DNA from: an uncultured Pseudomonadota bacterium
Lineage (GTDB): Bacteria; Pseudomonadota; Gammaproteobacteria; Burkholderiales; SG8-39
NCBI GenBank assembly: GCA_903829815.1
Contig: CAIKRR010000004.1
Span: forward strand, 1-64,000
DNA length: 64,000 nt
Direction: 5' to 3'
In this document: positions 39,704-49,432 of the stretch, piece after piece
Position numbering within the stretch: the stretch's first letter is position 1
Layout of the letters: every line of letters starts with the position of its first letter
Program-made: the position numbers and the translations under genes
The notes under the pieces: generated by a model
Seen by the model: the letters and a program-made list of their open reading frames with translations, nothing else
What the model was told of the DNA's origin: nothing
Database searches by the model: none

Positions 39704-42109
39704 TCAACGCTGGCGCGTCGCAGACTGGATCGCCCGCCACACCCGCTCGGGCGTGGCCGGCATTTCGAATCCGGTGACTCCCAGTGGCGCCAGCGCATCG
39801 ACGATGGCATTCATGAGCGCCGGTACCGCACCCACCGCACCGGCTTCACCGGCGCCCTTCACGCCAAGCAGGTTGCGATCCGTCGGCGTCTCGATGCCGG
39901 CCACCTCGATATCGCAGAAGTCGGCGGCCCGCGGCATCGCGTAGTCCATGAACGAGGCCGTCATGAGTTGCGCCGTCTCAGGGTCATACACCACGCGCTC
40001 CATCAGCACCTGCCCCCCCCCCTGCCCGATGCCGCCATGAATCTGGCCCTTCACGAGGAGCGGGTTGATCACCGTGCCGACATCATCGGCCACCACGTAG
40101 CGCACGATCTGGAGCGTGCCGGTCTGCGGGTCGATCTCGACCTCGCACACATGCGAGCCGTAAGGGTAGGTATTGTCCTCGGGCGAGAACATGCCGTTCT
40201 CGAAAAGTCCCGGCTCCAACCCGGCGGGGAGCCGCTCGGGCTGGAACGCCGCCGCCGCGACTTCCTTCAGGCCCACCTGGCGGTCGGTACCGGCGATGCG
40301 GAACATGCCCGCCTCGAAGCTCACGTCGGCGCTGGCCGCCTCGAGGAGGTGGGCTGCAATCAGGCGCCCCTTCTCGATCACCTTGCCCGCCGCAATCACC
40401 AGTGCCGTACCGGCGGTCACTGCCGAGCGCGAGCCAAAGGTACCGACGCCGAAGGCCACCCGGTCGGTGTCGCCATCGACATAGTCGATATCGCTGGCAG
40501 CCAGGCCCAGATGGGTAGCCAGCACCTGCTTGAACGCCGTCTCGTGCCCCTGACCGTGGTTCTTGCTGCCCATGAGCGCGGTGGCGCGCCCCCGTGCGTC
40601 GAAGCGAATTTCGGCGTACTCCATCCCTGGGGATGCCGCACGCTCGATCGGATTGGACAAGCCGATGCCACGCAAAAGCCCGCGCGCGCGCGCGGCCTCG
40701 CGCCGCCTGGCAAAACCGCCCCAGTCTCCCATCTCGAGGGCCATGTCCATGCAGCGTTCGAATTCGCCGCAATCGTAGCTGTAGCCAAGCGCGGTGACCT
40801 TGGGCAACTGGGCGGGCGACAGGATGTTGCGCCGGCGCAGCGCAACCCGGTCCATGCCCAGTTGGGCTGCCGCATCATCGATCAGACGCTCGATCACATA
40901 GCTTGCCTCGGGACGCCCCGCCCCGCGGTAAGGGGCAAGCGAGGGCGTATTGGTGAGCACACAGGTGAAGCGCACATGTGCGGTCGGAAAGTCGTACACC
41001 CCGACCATGCCGGGCGTGTTCTGAAAGGTGGCCTGGATATTCCGGTCGGAACTCACATAGGCGCCGACATTGGCAATCCAGTGCGAGCGCAAGGCCAGAA
41101 AACGGCCGGTGGCATCAAGCGCCAGTTCGGCTTCGTGGATGTTGTCTCGTGCATGCTCATCGAAAAGCAGCGATTCACTGCGCTCGCATTGCCATTTCAC
41201 CGGGCGCCCCAGGCGGCGCGAGGCCCACAGGAGCAGACGAAACTCGAGCATCTGCGGCCCCTTGCCGCCAAAACCCCCGCCGATATCGACCCCTACCACA
41301 CGCACCCGCCCGGTGGGCACCCGGAAGATCTCGCGCGCGAGGATGTCGCGCACCCGGTGCGGTTGCTGCGCATCGCAGTAGAGCGTGAACCGCGAGTCGA
41401 TCGGATCAAAGCTGCCGATGGCAGCGCGCGGCTCCATGTACTGCGCGTGCACCCGGCTCACCCGGTAGCGACTGCGAACCACGTGCGCTGCGCTGGCAAA
41501 GGCCGCATCGGTGGCTGCCCGATCGCCGATCTCGTGCACGTGGGAGATATTGTCCGGGCACTCGAGCCAGGCCGCAGGGGCTCCAGGGGCCACTGCATGC
41601 TCGAGATCGCCCACCGCGCCGCGCGCATCGTAGTCGACCAGCACCTGTTCGGCCGCGTCGCGCGCCTGGTCGAGCCGCTCGGCCACCACAAACGCCACCG
41701 GGTCGCCCACGTGATGCACTTCACCCCGTGCGAGGCCCGGATAGGCGCGCCAGAAGATCGGGCTGCCATCAGGCCGCACACGCTTGAAGGCCACCGCCGT
41801 GGTGCCCAGGTCATCGCCCAGATCGTCGGCGGTGAATACCCCCAGTACACCGGGCATCGCGCTTGCCGCGCTCGTATCAATCGACCGGATGGCCGCATGG
41901 GCATGGGGCGAGCGAACCACCACAGCCCAGACCTGCCCTGCCAGATTGATGTCGGCCACGTAACGGCCGCGCCCGGTCAGGAAGCGCGCATCTTCCTCGC
42001 GCGTGACCGATTGGCCGATACCACCGCTCACGCCCATGGCCGACCGTGAAGCGCCAAACTTTTCGGCGCCCGATGTTGCGACACTGGAAACAATACTGGA
42101 TTTATTCAC
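39704..42109 (-). CDS. Molybdenum-binding large subunit, CoxL form II / xanthine dehydrogenase family
   Basis: About 801 residues from GTG 42109 (AGGA 9 nt upstream; ATG 42037 would give the core only). Begins [25 protein letters not shown], the normal CoxL opening. The active-site loop is [12 protein letters not shown], which marks form II rather than true CO dehydrogenase (AYxCSFR). [11 protein letters not shown] and the catalytic Glu in [12 protein letters not shown] are present. A run of ten G (coding strand, 40013-40022) encodes part of GQGGGQVL. Cytoplasmic, no signal. Partners are probably the 2Fe-2S gene just downstream and the CoxM-like gene 5 kb away. Confidence 0.9.
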   Translation of the reverse strand: MNKSSIVSSVATSGAEKFGASRSAMGVSGGIGQSVTREEDARFLTGRGRYVADINLAGQVWAVVVRSPHAHAAIRSIDTSAASAMPGVLGVFTADDLGDDLGTTAVAFKRVRPDGSPIFWRAYPGLARGEVHHVGDPVAFVVAERLDQARDAAEQVLVDYDARGAVGDLEHAVAPGAPAAWLECPDNISHVHEIGDRAATDAAFASAAHVVRSRYRVSRVHAQYMEPRAAIGSFDPIDSRFTLYCDAQQPHRVRDILAREIFRVPTGRVRVVGVDIGGGFGGKGPQMLEFRLLLWASRRLGRPVKWQCERSESLLFDEHARDNIHEAELALDATGRFLALRSHWIANVGAYVSSDRNIQATFQNTPGMVGVYDFPTAHVRFTCVLTNTPSLAPYRGAGRPEASYVIERLIDDAAAQLGMDRVALRRRNILSPAQLPKVTALGYSYDCGEFERCMDMALEMGDWGGFARRREAARARGLLRGIGLSNPIERAASPGMEYAEIRFDARGRATALMGSKNHGQGHETAFKQVLATHLGLAASDIDYVDGDTDRVAFGVGTFGSRSAVTAGTALVIAAGKVIEKGRLIAAHLLEAASADVSFEAGMFRIAGTDRQVGLKEVAAAAFQPERLPAGLEPGLFENGMFSPEDNTYPYGSHVCEVEIDPQTGTLQIVRYVVADDVGTVINPLLVKGQIHGGIGQGGGQVLMERVVYDPETAQLMTASFMDYAMPRAADFCDIEVAGIETPTDRNLLGVKGAGEAGAVGAVPALMNAIVDALAPLGVTGFEMPATPERVWRAIQSATRQR

Positions 42110-42238
42110 GCTGTAGGTTCCTGCAATCGTTGCTTCGGTGGCCGACTGGCCGATGCCTGCTTCGCGCTCTGAGCACCCTGAGCACCCTGGCGAGGATGCA
42201 AGGACGGGCTGACCCTGCAACCGAAGCCTGGCCCGCCT

Positions 42239-43111
42239 TCAATCGCGATCGCCTCGGCCAAGGAAGGCACGCCCCCAGGCGCGGTAATCGGCTTCGCGCG
42301 TGACGCGCTTCACCAGATCGGAGCCTGCCAGACCGGTGAGATCGCCTGGGGCAACCCCATCTCGCAGCGCGCGCAGCACATCATGCATGCCCTTGATCGC
42401 AGCCAGTACCGGATGATGCCCTTGCAGACACACCCTGACCCGGTATCGGGCAAGCGTCTCACGACTCGCAGGCGGTGTCGCACCGGCCAGCACCAGGGGC
42501 AAGTCGCACGCTGCCGACACGGCCTCGAGCGCCTCGAGGGTCTTTACGCCGACCAGAAAGATCGCGTCGACGCCGGTTTGCGCATAGGCCTTCACACGCT
42601 GCACCGTGTCTTCGAGTCCGTTGACCGACAGGGCACTGGTGCGGCCCAGAATGACGAAATCAGCATCGCTCCGGGCATCGACCGCAGCACGCAACTTGCC
42701 CACGCCCTCCTCGATCGAATGCAGGCGCAGCGCCTCGCTCGTGCCAAAGGGTGCCGGCAACTCGGTATCCTCGAGTGTGATGCCGGCAAGCCCGGCGCGC
42801 TCGAGTTCTTCGACCGTACGGCGCACATTGAGCGCGTTGCCATAACCGTGATCGGCATCGGCAAGCACCGGCATGCCCGTTGCACGGCAGATACGGCTCG
42901 CCTGTTCAGCAAATTCGGTCAGGGTCAGCAAGACCAGATCGGGCGAGCCGAGCACCGCAAGTGCCGCCGTCGAACCACCAAGCATGCCCACTTCATAGCC
43001 GATGTCTTCGGCCAGTCGTGCCGACAGCGGGTCATGCACCGAGGCCGGGTAGACACACTGCGAGCCTGCAAGCAGGGCACGAAAACGCGAACGTGCAATC
43101 GAGGCAGTCAT
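42239..43111 (-). CDS. Isocitrate lyase/PEP mutase-family protein (oxaloacetate decarboxylase-like)
   Basis: 290 residues of the PEP mutase/isocitrate lyase TIM-barrel family. Metal-binding region VLADADHGYGNALNVRRTVEELERAG and ITLEDTELPAPFG are visible. The isocitrate lyase KKCGH motif is absent, and the pattern resembles the oxaloacetate decarboxylase subgroup (Pseudomonas PA4872 type). It is the first gene of the minus-strand series that continues with the CoxL-type gene (129 nt gap). It could remove a C-C bond in a dicarboxylic intermediate; specificity cannot be read from sequence. Confidence 0.82.
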   Translation of the reverse strand: MTASIARSRFRALLAGSQCVYPASVHDPLSARLAEDIGYEVGMLGGSTAALAVLGSPDLVLLTLTEFAEQASRICRATGMPVLADADHGYGNALNVRRTVEELERAGLAGITLEDTELPAPFGTSEALRLHSIEEGVGKLRAAVDARSDADFVILGRTSALSVNGLEDTVQRVKAYAQTGVDAIFLVGVKTLEALEAVSAACDLPLVLAGATPPASRETLARYRVRVCLQGHHPVLAAIKGMHDVLRALRDGVAPGDLTGLAGSDLVKRVTREADYRAWGRAFLGRGDRD

Positions 43112-43311
43112 GCCACAGTGACCCCAGCAAACGAAGCGCTCGATTCTACCCGACCCACCGCAGCACTCTTGCCTGCCGAAGGCCCTGCGGATAGCCCACT
43201 GACCGAATCGGGGTGGACGGGGTCCAGACGCAGACCTTGCGCCAGGGGCTCGATGATGCGAGCGGCTTGGCTATACTGCGGAATGTCTCCCTCAGACCCT
43301 GGCGCCCGCGC

Positions 43312-44475
43312 ATGATCGGCACTTCGTGCCACGACGTGATCGTGATCGGCACCGGCCCTGCCGGGGCGATGGCAGCCTACGAACTGGGCAAGCAGGGCAT
43401 TCGTACGCTCCTCATCGAGAAAGCGACCCTGCCGCGCGACAAGCCCTGCGGTGGCGGTCTCACCGCCAAGGTTCTCGACCTGCTGCCATTCGACCTCGAT
43501 GCGGTCATCGAGCAGACGATCAGGCAGGTCGAATTGCGCTGGCGCCTTGGGAAACCCGTGCTGCGAGGCGGTGAACGCGTCCTGGTGGGCATGGTGCAGC
43601 GGGCGCGCTTTGACGCTCTGCTGGTCGACAAGGCCCTGGGCACGGGCAGCGTGACGCTGATGGATGACACGGCGCTCGAAGCACTGCATCAGGACCCGGG
43701 CAGGGTCGAGGTACGCACTTCGCGTGGCACCTTCGTGGCACGCATGGTCATCGGCGCCGATGGCGCCAATGGCCAGTCGGCCCGGCTGCTCGGGGCGCTG
43801 CGCACCCGGCACCTGATGCCCGCCATCGAGGCCGACATCGCCATCGAAGCCGGGGAACTCGAACGGTGGCAAAACCGGCTTCAACTCGATATCGGCACCT
43901 TGCGGGGCGCCTATGGCTGGGTATTTCCCAAGGGCGATCGCCTCAACGTAGGGGTGGGGGCGATCTGCGGGGCCGGCACCCGCGGCAGCGACCTGCGTGC
44001 CTATGCCAAGCGACATCGCCTGCACACCGTGGGCGCCACTGCCAGAACCTTGCGCCAGGTCGGCTTCGTGCTGCCACTGCGCCAACCCGGCGAGCAGATC
44101 GAGTGGGGCCGCGTACTGCTCGCAGGCGATGCCGCCGGACTGGTCGAGGCCTTCACTGGCGAGGGCATCTACTGGGCACTGCGCAGCGGGCTCATTGCCG
44201 CGGCCAGCGTGTCCACGCGTCTGACCGTGGGCGGACCCCCTGCCTACGAAGCAGCCATCGACCGCGAACTCATGCCCGACCTGCTGGCCGCACGCCGCTG
44301 GGCCCACATCTATCTGTGGTGGCCACGCATCTGCCACGTGCTGCCCGCCCGATCACGGCGGGTGTGGCAAGGGGTCGAACACCTGCTGAACGGCAAGCGG
44401 CGGTTCTCGGAACTGAGCGCCCGACTGGGGCCCCTGGCGCCCTTGGCCGAGCGGATACCGGCAACCCTGAAGTAA
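43312..44475 (+). CDS. Geranylgeranyl reductase-family flavoprotein
   Basis: 387 residues from ATG 43312. N-terminal FAD motif DVIVIGTGPAGAMAAYELGKQGIRTLLIEK, followed by PRDKPCGGGLTAKVL, the PxxxxCGG signature of the geranylgeranyl reductase/digeranylglycerophospholipid reductase family, then VIGADGANGQSAR and RVLLAGDAAGLVEAFTGEGI. The family reduces isoprenoid double bonds or acts as electron-transferring dehydrogenase. No isoprenoid gene is adjacent, so the role is open. The frame is open to 43213, but the extension lacks family character. Confidence 0.85.
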   Translation: MIGTSCHDVIVIGTGPAGAMAAYELGKQGIRTLLIEKATLPRDKPCGGGLTAKVLDLLPFDLDAVIEQTIRQVELRWRLGKPVLRGGERVLVGMVQRARFDALLVDKALGTGSVTLMDDTALEALHQDPGRVEVRTSRGTFVARMVIGADGANGQSARLLGALRTRHLMPAIEADIAIEAGELERWQNRLQLDIGTLRGAYGWVFPKGDRLNVGVGAICGAGTRGSDLRAYAKRHRLHTVGATARTLRQVGFVLPLRQPGEQIEWGRVLLAGDAAGLVEAFTGEGIYWALRSGLIAAASVSTRLTVGGPPAYEAAIDRELMPDLLAARRWAHIYLWWPRICHVLPARSRRVWQGVEHLLNGKRRFSELSARLGPLAPLAERIPATLK

Positions 44476-44480
44476 GGCGC

Positions 44481-45458
44481 TCAGTCAGAGGCGATATTGG
44501 CCACCTTGGCCACCTGCGTCCAGCGCACGATGTCAGCTGCAATGATCTTCGCAAACTCCTCACCCGGCATGCCGGATGGGTCGACCCCGAGCGCGGCAAA
44601 CCGCTCGCGCACATCGGGCAGATTGATCGCCTTCACCAGGTCGTCGCGGATGCGTTTCACCACCGGCGCGGGCGTGGCAACCGGCACGAAAAGGCCCATC
44701 CAGATATTGAATCCCATGTCTGACACCCCAGCCTCGCCCATCGTCGGCAGGTCCCAGGCCGGATGCCGCTGCGAGGCCGTGATGGCGAGCGCACGCAGAC
44801 GCCCTGCCTTGATCGGGCCCGAGGCCGGCGGCGGATCGGCAAAGGCGATGGTGATCTCGTTGGAGAGCACGGCGTTCACGAAGTCACCGCTGCTCTTGTA
44901 CGGAATATGGGCAAACCGGGTGCCGGTCTTCTGATTGAACAGCTCCGAGGTGAGCTGGAACAGTGCGGCTGTCGAACCGTAGTTGACCGCGTTGGGGCGC
45001 TCCTTGGCGTACTCGACAAGCTCCTGGACGCTGCGCACCGGCAACGACGAGTTGACCACCAGCACCAGCGGAAACGATCCGATCATGGTCACCGGCGTGA
45101 AGTCGCGCAGCGTCTGATAGGGCAGCCGTTTGTAGGTGGCCGGGTTCCCGGTCATCGGACCGCTGGGCCCCACCAGCACGGTGTAACCGTCGGGGGCCGA
45201 GCGCTGCACGAACTCGACCGCAATGATGCCCTGGCCACCGGGCTTGTTGTCGATGATGATGGGCTGGCCGAGCGACTCGCTCATCTTGCTCGCGATGACG
45301 CGCGCCACGATGTCGTTGCCACCACCGGCAGAAAACGGAATCACCAGGTGGATGGGGCGCGCGGGCCAGGCACCCGCCGTGCCTTGCGCCTGGGCGACCG
45401 ACGAGACGACTCCGAGTGCCGCCCCTATGAGCGCGATTGCCATACGTCTGACCGTCAT
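44481..45458 (-). CDS. Bug/TctC-family periplasmic solute-binding protein
   Basis: 325 residues from ATG 45458 (GGAG 9 nt upstream): signal peptide RRMAIALIGAALGVVSSVAQA, then WPARPIHLVIPFSAGGGNDIVAR, IIIDNKPGGQGIIAVEFV, IPYKSSGDFVNAVLS, all typical. No tctAB genes are present. It has its own extended -10 promoter and lies downstream of the amidohydrolase/DUF1116 pair, so it may bind that pathway's amide or carboxylate substrate. The ligand is inference. Confidence 0.92.
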   Translation of the reverse strand: MTVRRMAIALIGAALGVVSSVAQAQGTAGAWPARPIHLVIPFSAGGGNDIVARVIASKMSESLGQPIIIDNKPGGQGIIAVEFVQRSAPDGYTVLVGPSGPMTGNPATYKRLPYQTLRDFTPVTMIGSFPLVLVVNSSLPVRSVQELVEYAKERPNAVNYGSTAALFQLTSELFNQKTGTRFAHIPYKSSGDFVNAVLSNEITIAFADPPPASGPIKAGRLRALAITASQRHPAWDLPTMGEAGVSDMGFNIWMGLFVPVATPAPVVKRIRDDLVKAINLPDVRERFAALGVDPSGMPGEEFAKIIAADIVRWTQVAKVANIASD

Positions 45459-45561
45459 GAAGGGTGTCTCCAATGCGTTTCTTGTAGGGGTTGCAACCAG
45501 GACGACGCACCGGCACGCGTCTTGCCTTCGTGCCAGCGCCCCGCCACCCGGGGCAGCGGCA

Positions 45562-45570
45562 ACTATAGCA
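45562..45570 (-). promoter_or_regulatory. Extended -10 promoter for the second Bug gene
   Basis: On the minus strand TGC is followed directly by TATAGT (45567-45562), an extended -10 element, about 100 nt before the ATG at 45458. No good -35 is at 17 nt, which is usual for extended -10 promoters. Confidence 0.45.
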
Positions 45571-45698
45571 AGGCCTGCGCACATTGCGGGCAAGCCGTGT
45601 GCATGGGCTTCGAGAGATGCCGAACGAGCGTACGAGCGAGCGCAAGCTGCAGCAAACCACCCCGGGCGTCATCACCGGCCCCACCGGGCCCCACCTGC

Positions 45699-46922
45699 TC
45701 AGCCCTTGGCCAGCAACCCGGCAAGCGCTGCGTCGAAGAGCGCCACCGGTGGTCGGTAGATGCCTCGCCCGAGGATGCCCAGGGTGCCACCGGCCTCCAG
45801 CATCGAGATGGCCACAGCAGGCGCCATACCGCTCGCTACCACGAGGCGTGCGTCGAGCCCGCTTCGGGCACCAAGCGTTGCCAGATCCGGATGCGGTTCG
45901 CCCAGCAGTGCCTGCAGATCCCGCGGTTTATCGGGCGCAAGGAACGGCGCAAGTTGGGCGCCGGTATCCGTGGCCAGATGCAGCACCATGCCCCCAAAGC
46001 CCAGCGCGTCGACGATGCCACTGTCACCAATGGCCCCGAGCACCGGGGCATCGGCCGAAACCCCGGGCAAACGCGGCCCCTGAGGTGGGGTGGCAGGCAG
46101 GCAATACCAGCGATCTGGATCCCCCGAGAGCGCAATGCCAACCGCCTCGCCGTTGCCGGCCAGTCGGGTGACGAGCGTGCCCTCCCCGGTCGCCTCCATC
46201 CCCGCGGCAATCGCGCGGCAGGCGGCCATCCATGGGGTCAGAAAGAACAGGGGTGTTCGCGCGAGGCTCTCGGCCAGCCAGCGCCGCGCCTCATCGAACG
46301 CCGAACCGCAATGCTCGAGCCGACGATCGAACTCGGCAGCGAGCAACCGGGTGGCATTGGGGCTGCTCGCATGAAGGTCATCACCGGCACGTAGCGCCGC
46401 CACCGCAATGGCAAGGAGATCGATCGGCCCGTCAACGCCCAGAGCCGCCTCGATGACAGGCCGCAGTTGGAGATCGCGCTCACGCAATCGATCCAGAATG
46501 GCCGCATCGCGCTTGCCCACCCGGAGATCGGGTCCACCCACGGCACCGAGCGGCGCATACCCGACATCACTCCCCGAGCGGACCAGCCACAGCGGAGTCG
46601 CAGCGCCTACCACATGGGCAAGCGGCGTTGCGATACCCAGCGACTGCGCGGGTGCAAAAGCAATCTTGCCCGCCTTGATGCGGCGTGTCGCTCCCTCGAC
46701 ATCGAGACCCCCTTCATGCATGAGCGCCAGTTCGAACGATGCGGCCAGGGGCGCACACGGCGCCTCGGGCCGCGCCAGGGGCGGCCCGGCATGCAGCAGC
46801 CTGTCATGTGGGAGATCAACCGCTTCGCCCGCAGAAACGATGCCGTGCAGCATCGGGCGCGCCCGATGCAGCGCGGTCAGAACCCGATCGTTGTCGCTCA
46901 CGACAGGCGCCGGCTGGTTCAA
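45699..46922 (-). CDS. DUF1116 family protein (AllG/YlbE-like)
   Basis: 407 residues. Family hallmarks from memory: LPHDRLLHAGPPL, LMHEGGLDVEGATRRI, KIAFAPAQSLG, AAFLRAGDDLHASSPNAT-like LRAGDDLHASS, FFLTPWMAACRA, TLVTRLAGNGEAVGIALSG and GIVDALGFGGM. E. coli AllG (YlbE) of this family belongs with AllF and AllH to oxamate carbamoyltransferase of allantoin breakdown. Neither partner (FdrA/AllF, YlbF/AllH) nor a carbamate kinase is in the window. TTG start overlaps the amidohydrolase stop (TTGA), so the two are translationally coupled. The actual reaction is unknown. Confidence 0.8.
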   Translation of the reverse strand: MNQPAPVVSDNDRVLTALHRARPMLHGIVSAGEAVDLPHDRLLHAGPPLARPEAPCAPLAASFELALMHEGGLDVEGATRRIKAGKIAFAPAQSLGIATPLAHVVGAATPLWLVRSGSDVGYAPLGAVGGPDLRVGKRDAAILDRLRERDLQLRPVIEAALGVDGPIDLLAIAVAALRAGDDLHASSPNATRLLAAEFDRRLEHCGSAFDEARRWLAESLARTPLFFLTPWMAACRAIAAGMEATGEGTLVTRLAGNGEAVGIALSGDPDRWYCLPATPPQGPRLPGVSADAPVLGAIGDSGIVDALGFGGMVLHLATDTGAQLAPFLAPDKPRDLQALLGEPHPDLATLGARSGLDARLVVASGMAPAVAISMLEAGGTLGILGRGIYRPPVALFDAALAGLLAKG

Positions 46923-48187
46923 GCGGCCTTCATCATTGGCAGGATCGGCGAGTCGGCATCGAATCGCGCCCCATCGAGCAGACAGAAGGCCGGCGTGAGG
47001 ACGCGATCGGCAACCACCTGGGTCTCCTCGTTGTCGCGCAGCACGAAGCGGCCACGTTCGTCGTTCAACACACTGATATCGGCCGGCGCACCGACGCCGA
47101 TATGACCGAAGGTGTCTGGCAAGCCGAAGTAGCGCTGCGGGTTACAGGTCGACATGGCAACCACCTTCTCCAGCGGCATGCCCAGCGCCAGCATCGAGGT
47201 CATCGCCGAGACCATCGAGAACTTCACCGCGCCGAAGAACATGTGGTCGGTGTCGGGGTGGGTGTCGGGGGTGCCGGCAAGAGCGGGATCGGGCACATCG
47301 GTGTTGTAGCCATGCATGTCCGCACCCAGCGTGTCGGGCTCGATACCGGCTTCAAGTGCAATGCGTGCCATCTTGAAACTGAAGTGCGAGCCATGGCCGA
47401 CGTCGATGCGCAGGCCCTTGTCGATGGCCTCGCGCACGATGGCATGCACGCGCCCATTGCGATCGACGAAGCCACCCGGGTGGCGGGTGAACGGGTGGGC
47501 AAGAATGTCACCGGGCTTCAGGAGCGGCATCACCTGTTCGATGATGGTGTCGGGGTCGACGCCGTTGTCGCCGCTCTCGGGCAGCGGCCAGAGTTGCCCA
47601 AAGTGGATGTAGAGCGGCAGATTGGTCTGACGCCCCATTTCAGCCGCCTTTTGCATGCCGGCAAGACCCCAGCGCGCAAACCCGCCCACCTCGGCGTGGG
47701 CCTTGAAGCCGATGACGCGATCACGGTTTTCCATCGCCGAACGCACCGTGGCATCGACATCCATCGTGTCAGGCTGATGCAGCGACGGGTAGTAGTGCCC
47801 CTCCATGCCACCCACCAGATAGGTCGACATGTAGGTGTAGATCTTCGAGCGCTTGGCCTGGATCACGTTATGACGAAACGCCGGCATGGTGATGCACGAA
47901 GGACCACCCTGATCAATCAGGGTGGTAACCGCCGAATGCACACCGCAGATGTCGGCCTCGAGTCCGAAACGACCCGTCACGTGCTGGAACACGTGGGCAT
48001 GCGTATCGATGAGCCCCGGGGTCACGACCTTGCCCCGCACATCCACCACCGAGCGCGCGGTCGAGGGCGCGATGGCCTCGGCAAGGGCCGCGATACGGCC
48101 ATCCTTGATCGCGATATCGCGAACGCCATTGACGCCGTTGGCCGGGTCAATCACCAGGCCCCCGCGAAGAAGAACGTCGTATTGCAT
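46919..48187 (-). CDS. Amidohydrolase/dihydroorotase-like metal-dependent hydrolase
   Basis: 422 residues from ATG 48187 (MQYDVLLRGGLVIDPANGVNG). The amidohydrolase pattern is clear: a small beta-sandwich start (IKDGRIAALAEAI, VDVRGKVVTPGLIDTHAHVF with the HxH metal pair), then conserved His in LYIHFGQLW, in ILAHPFT and in DVGHGSHFSF, and the Asp region LGADMHGY. The family includes dihydroorotases, hydantoinases and deacetylases. Coupled to a DUF1116 protein and divergent from an acetamidase/formamidase, it probably works on a cyclic amide, ureide or acyl-amino compound. The upstream open frame to 48424 is not family-like. Confidence 0.88.
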   Translation of the reverse strand: MQYDVLLRGGLVIDPANGVNGVRDIAIKDGRIAALAEAIAPSTARSVVDVRGKVVTPGLIDTHAHVFQHVTGRFGLEADICGVHSAVTTLIDQGGPSCITMPAFRHNVIQAKRSKIYTYMSTYLVGGMEGHYYPSLHQPDTMDVDATVRSAMENRDRVIGFKAHAEVGGFARWGLAGMQKAAEMGRQTNLPLYIHFGQLWPLPESGDNGVDPDTIIEQVMPLLKPGDILAHPFTRHPGGFVDRNGRVHAIVREAIDKGLRIDVGHGSHFSFKMARIALEAGIEPDTLGADMHGYNTDVPDPALAGTPDTHPDTDHMFFGAVKFSMVSAMTSMLALGMPLEKVVAMSTCNPQRYFGLPDTFGHIGVGAPADISVLNDERGRFVLRDNEETQVVADRVLTPAFCLLDGARFDADSPILPMMKAA

Positions 48188-48268
48188 GGATCTGAACTCC
48201 GGTTGTTGCGCCAAGGTTGTGCCCGAGGTTACACCCGCACCAAAACACGTGGCAAGGACACTGGCGCC

Positions 48269-48298
48269 TTGAACACCGACCTCGAATGGGGCTACTCT
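48269..48298 (+). promoter_or_regulatory. Putative promoter of the acetamidase/formamidase gene
   Basis: TTGAAC (48269-48274), 18-nt spacer, TACTCT (48293-48298), about 57 nt before the ATG. Four of six -35 and four of six -10 bases match the consensus. Confidence 0.4.
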
Positions 48299-48354
48299 CG
48301 CCCATCCGTTCCATCCTCCCATCTCCCAACGCACTGCCCGAGGACACTCTCCGC

Positions 48355-49332
48355 ATGGCCCACCACCAGCTGACCGCCACCCCCGAGACCATCCACTGGG
48401 GGCACTTCGACGCAAGCCTGCCACCGGTCTTGCGCATCCGGCCCGGCGACACGCTGAGCATCGGCACGGTATCGGGCTCGCGCGAGGAGTCGGAACGCGC
48501 CGGTGACAAGGTACTGCCCGAGCACCGCGCCATCGTCGAACAGTGCAAACCGCAGATGGGGCCGCACATTCTCACCGGACCTATCTGGATCGAAGGGGCC
48601 GAACCCGGCGACACGCTCGAAGTGCAGATTCGCGAGATTGAACTGCGTCAGGACTGGGGCTACAACTCGGTGCGCCCGCTCAAGGGCGGCCTGCCCGACG
48701 ATTTCCCGCTTACGCGGGTGATGAACATCCCGATCGACCGGACGAATCGCACCTGCACCCTGCCCTGGGGACCGACGATTCCCCTGCGCCCCTTCTTCGG
48801 CATCATGGCGGTCGCACCCTTGGCCGCCTATGGGCGCGTATCGAGCGTCGAGCCGCGCGAATACGGCGGCAATATCGACAACAAGGAACTCGTGGCAGGC
48901 TCGAGCCTCTTTCTGCCGGTCCAGGTCGAAGGTGCCCTGTTCTCGGCCGGTGATGGCCATGCGGTGCAAGGGGATGGCGAGGTCTGCCTCACCGCGCTCG
49001 AAACCGCCATCAGTGGTGAACTCACCTTCCGGCTGCACAAGGCGCCGAAGAATACGGCAGCGACCGGGGACGCCCGTGTCACCGGGGGCACACTGCGCCG
49101 TCCGCGGGCCATCACGCCGACCCACTACATCAGCATGGCCTTTGACCCGGACCTGGACAACGCCGCACGCGAGGCCCTGCGCGACATGATCGCCTGGTTG
49201 GGTGAACTCAAGGGCTGGTCGGCGCTCGATGCCTACACGACCTGCAGCCTTGCCTGTGACCTGCACATTACGCAGATCGTCGATGGCAACAAGGGCGTGC
49301 ACGCCATGTTCCCGCGCACGCTCATCGACTGA
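48355..49332 (+). CDS. Acetamidase/formamidase family protein
   Basis: 325 residues of the FmdA/AmdA fold, cytoplasmic: HWGHFDASLPPVLRIRPGDTLSI at the start, GPHILTGPIWIEGAEPGDTLEVQI, GIMAVAPLAAYGRVSSVEP, GGNIDNKEL and VQGDGEVCLTALE. The last three are typical acetamidase/formamidase blocks. Hydrolyses short amides such as acetamide or formamide to the acid and ammonia. Divergent from the amidohydrolase/DUF1116 unit and 100 nt upstream of a CoxL-type gene on the same strand. ATG 48355 chosen because the conserved part begins at once. Confidence 0.9.
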   Translation: MAHHQLTATPETIHWGHFDASLPPVLRIRPGDTLSIGTVSGSREESERAGDKVLPEHRAIVEQCKPQMGPHILTGPIWIEGAEPGDTLEVQIREIELRQDWGYNSVRPLKGGLPDDFPLTRVMNIPIDRTNRTCTLPWGPTIPLRPFFGIMAVAPLAAYGRVSSVEPREYGGNIDNKELVAGSSLFLPVQVEGALFSAGDGHAVQGDGEVCLTALETAISGELTFRLHKAPKNTAATGDARVTGGTLRRPRAITPTHYISMAFDPDLDNAAREALRDMIAWLGELKGWSALDAYTTCSLACDLHITQIVDGNKGVHAMFPRTLID

Positions 49333-49432
49333 ACACCTCACGCCATCGACCGATCAGGGCAGCGACATCCGCTGATTGCAGCACCTGCGTCGAGCGATTA
49401 CCGCAATCCTGACGATACAGAAATACCCACCC

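Noticed and set aside
39968-42049. 693-codon open frame antisense to the CoxL-type gene
   Set aside because: Same reason: no recognisable motif, and the minus strand carries a full molybdenum hydroxylase subunit.
39704-42109. True carbon monoxide dehydrogenase large subunit
   Set aside because: The active-site loop reads PYRGAGR, the form II type, and lacks the AYxCSFR motif of form I CO dehydrogenase.
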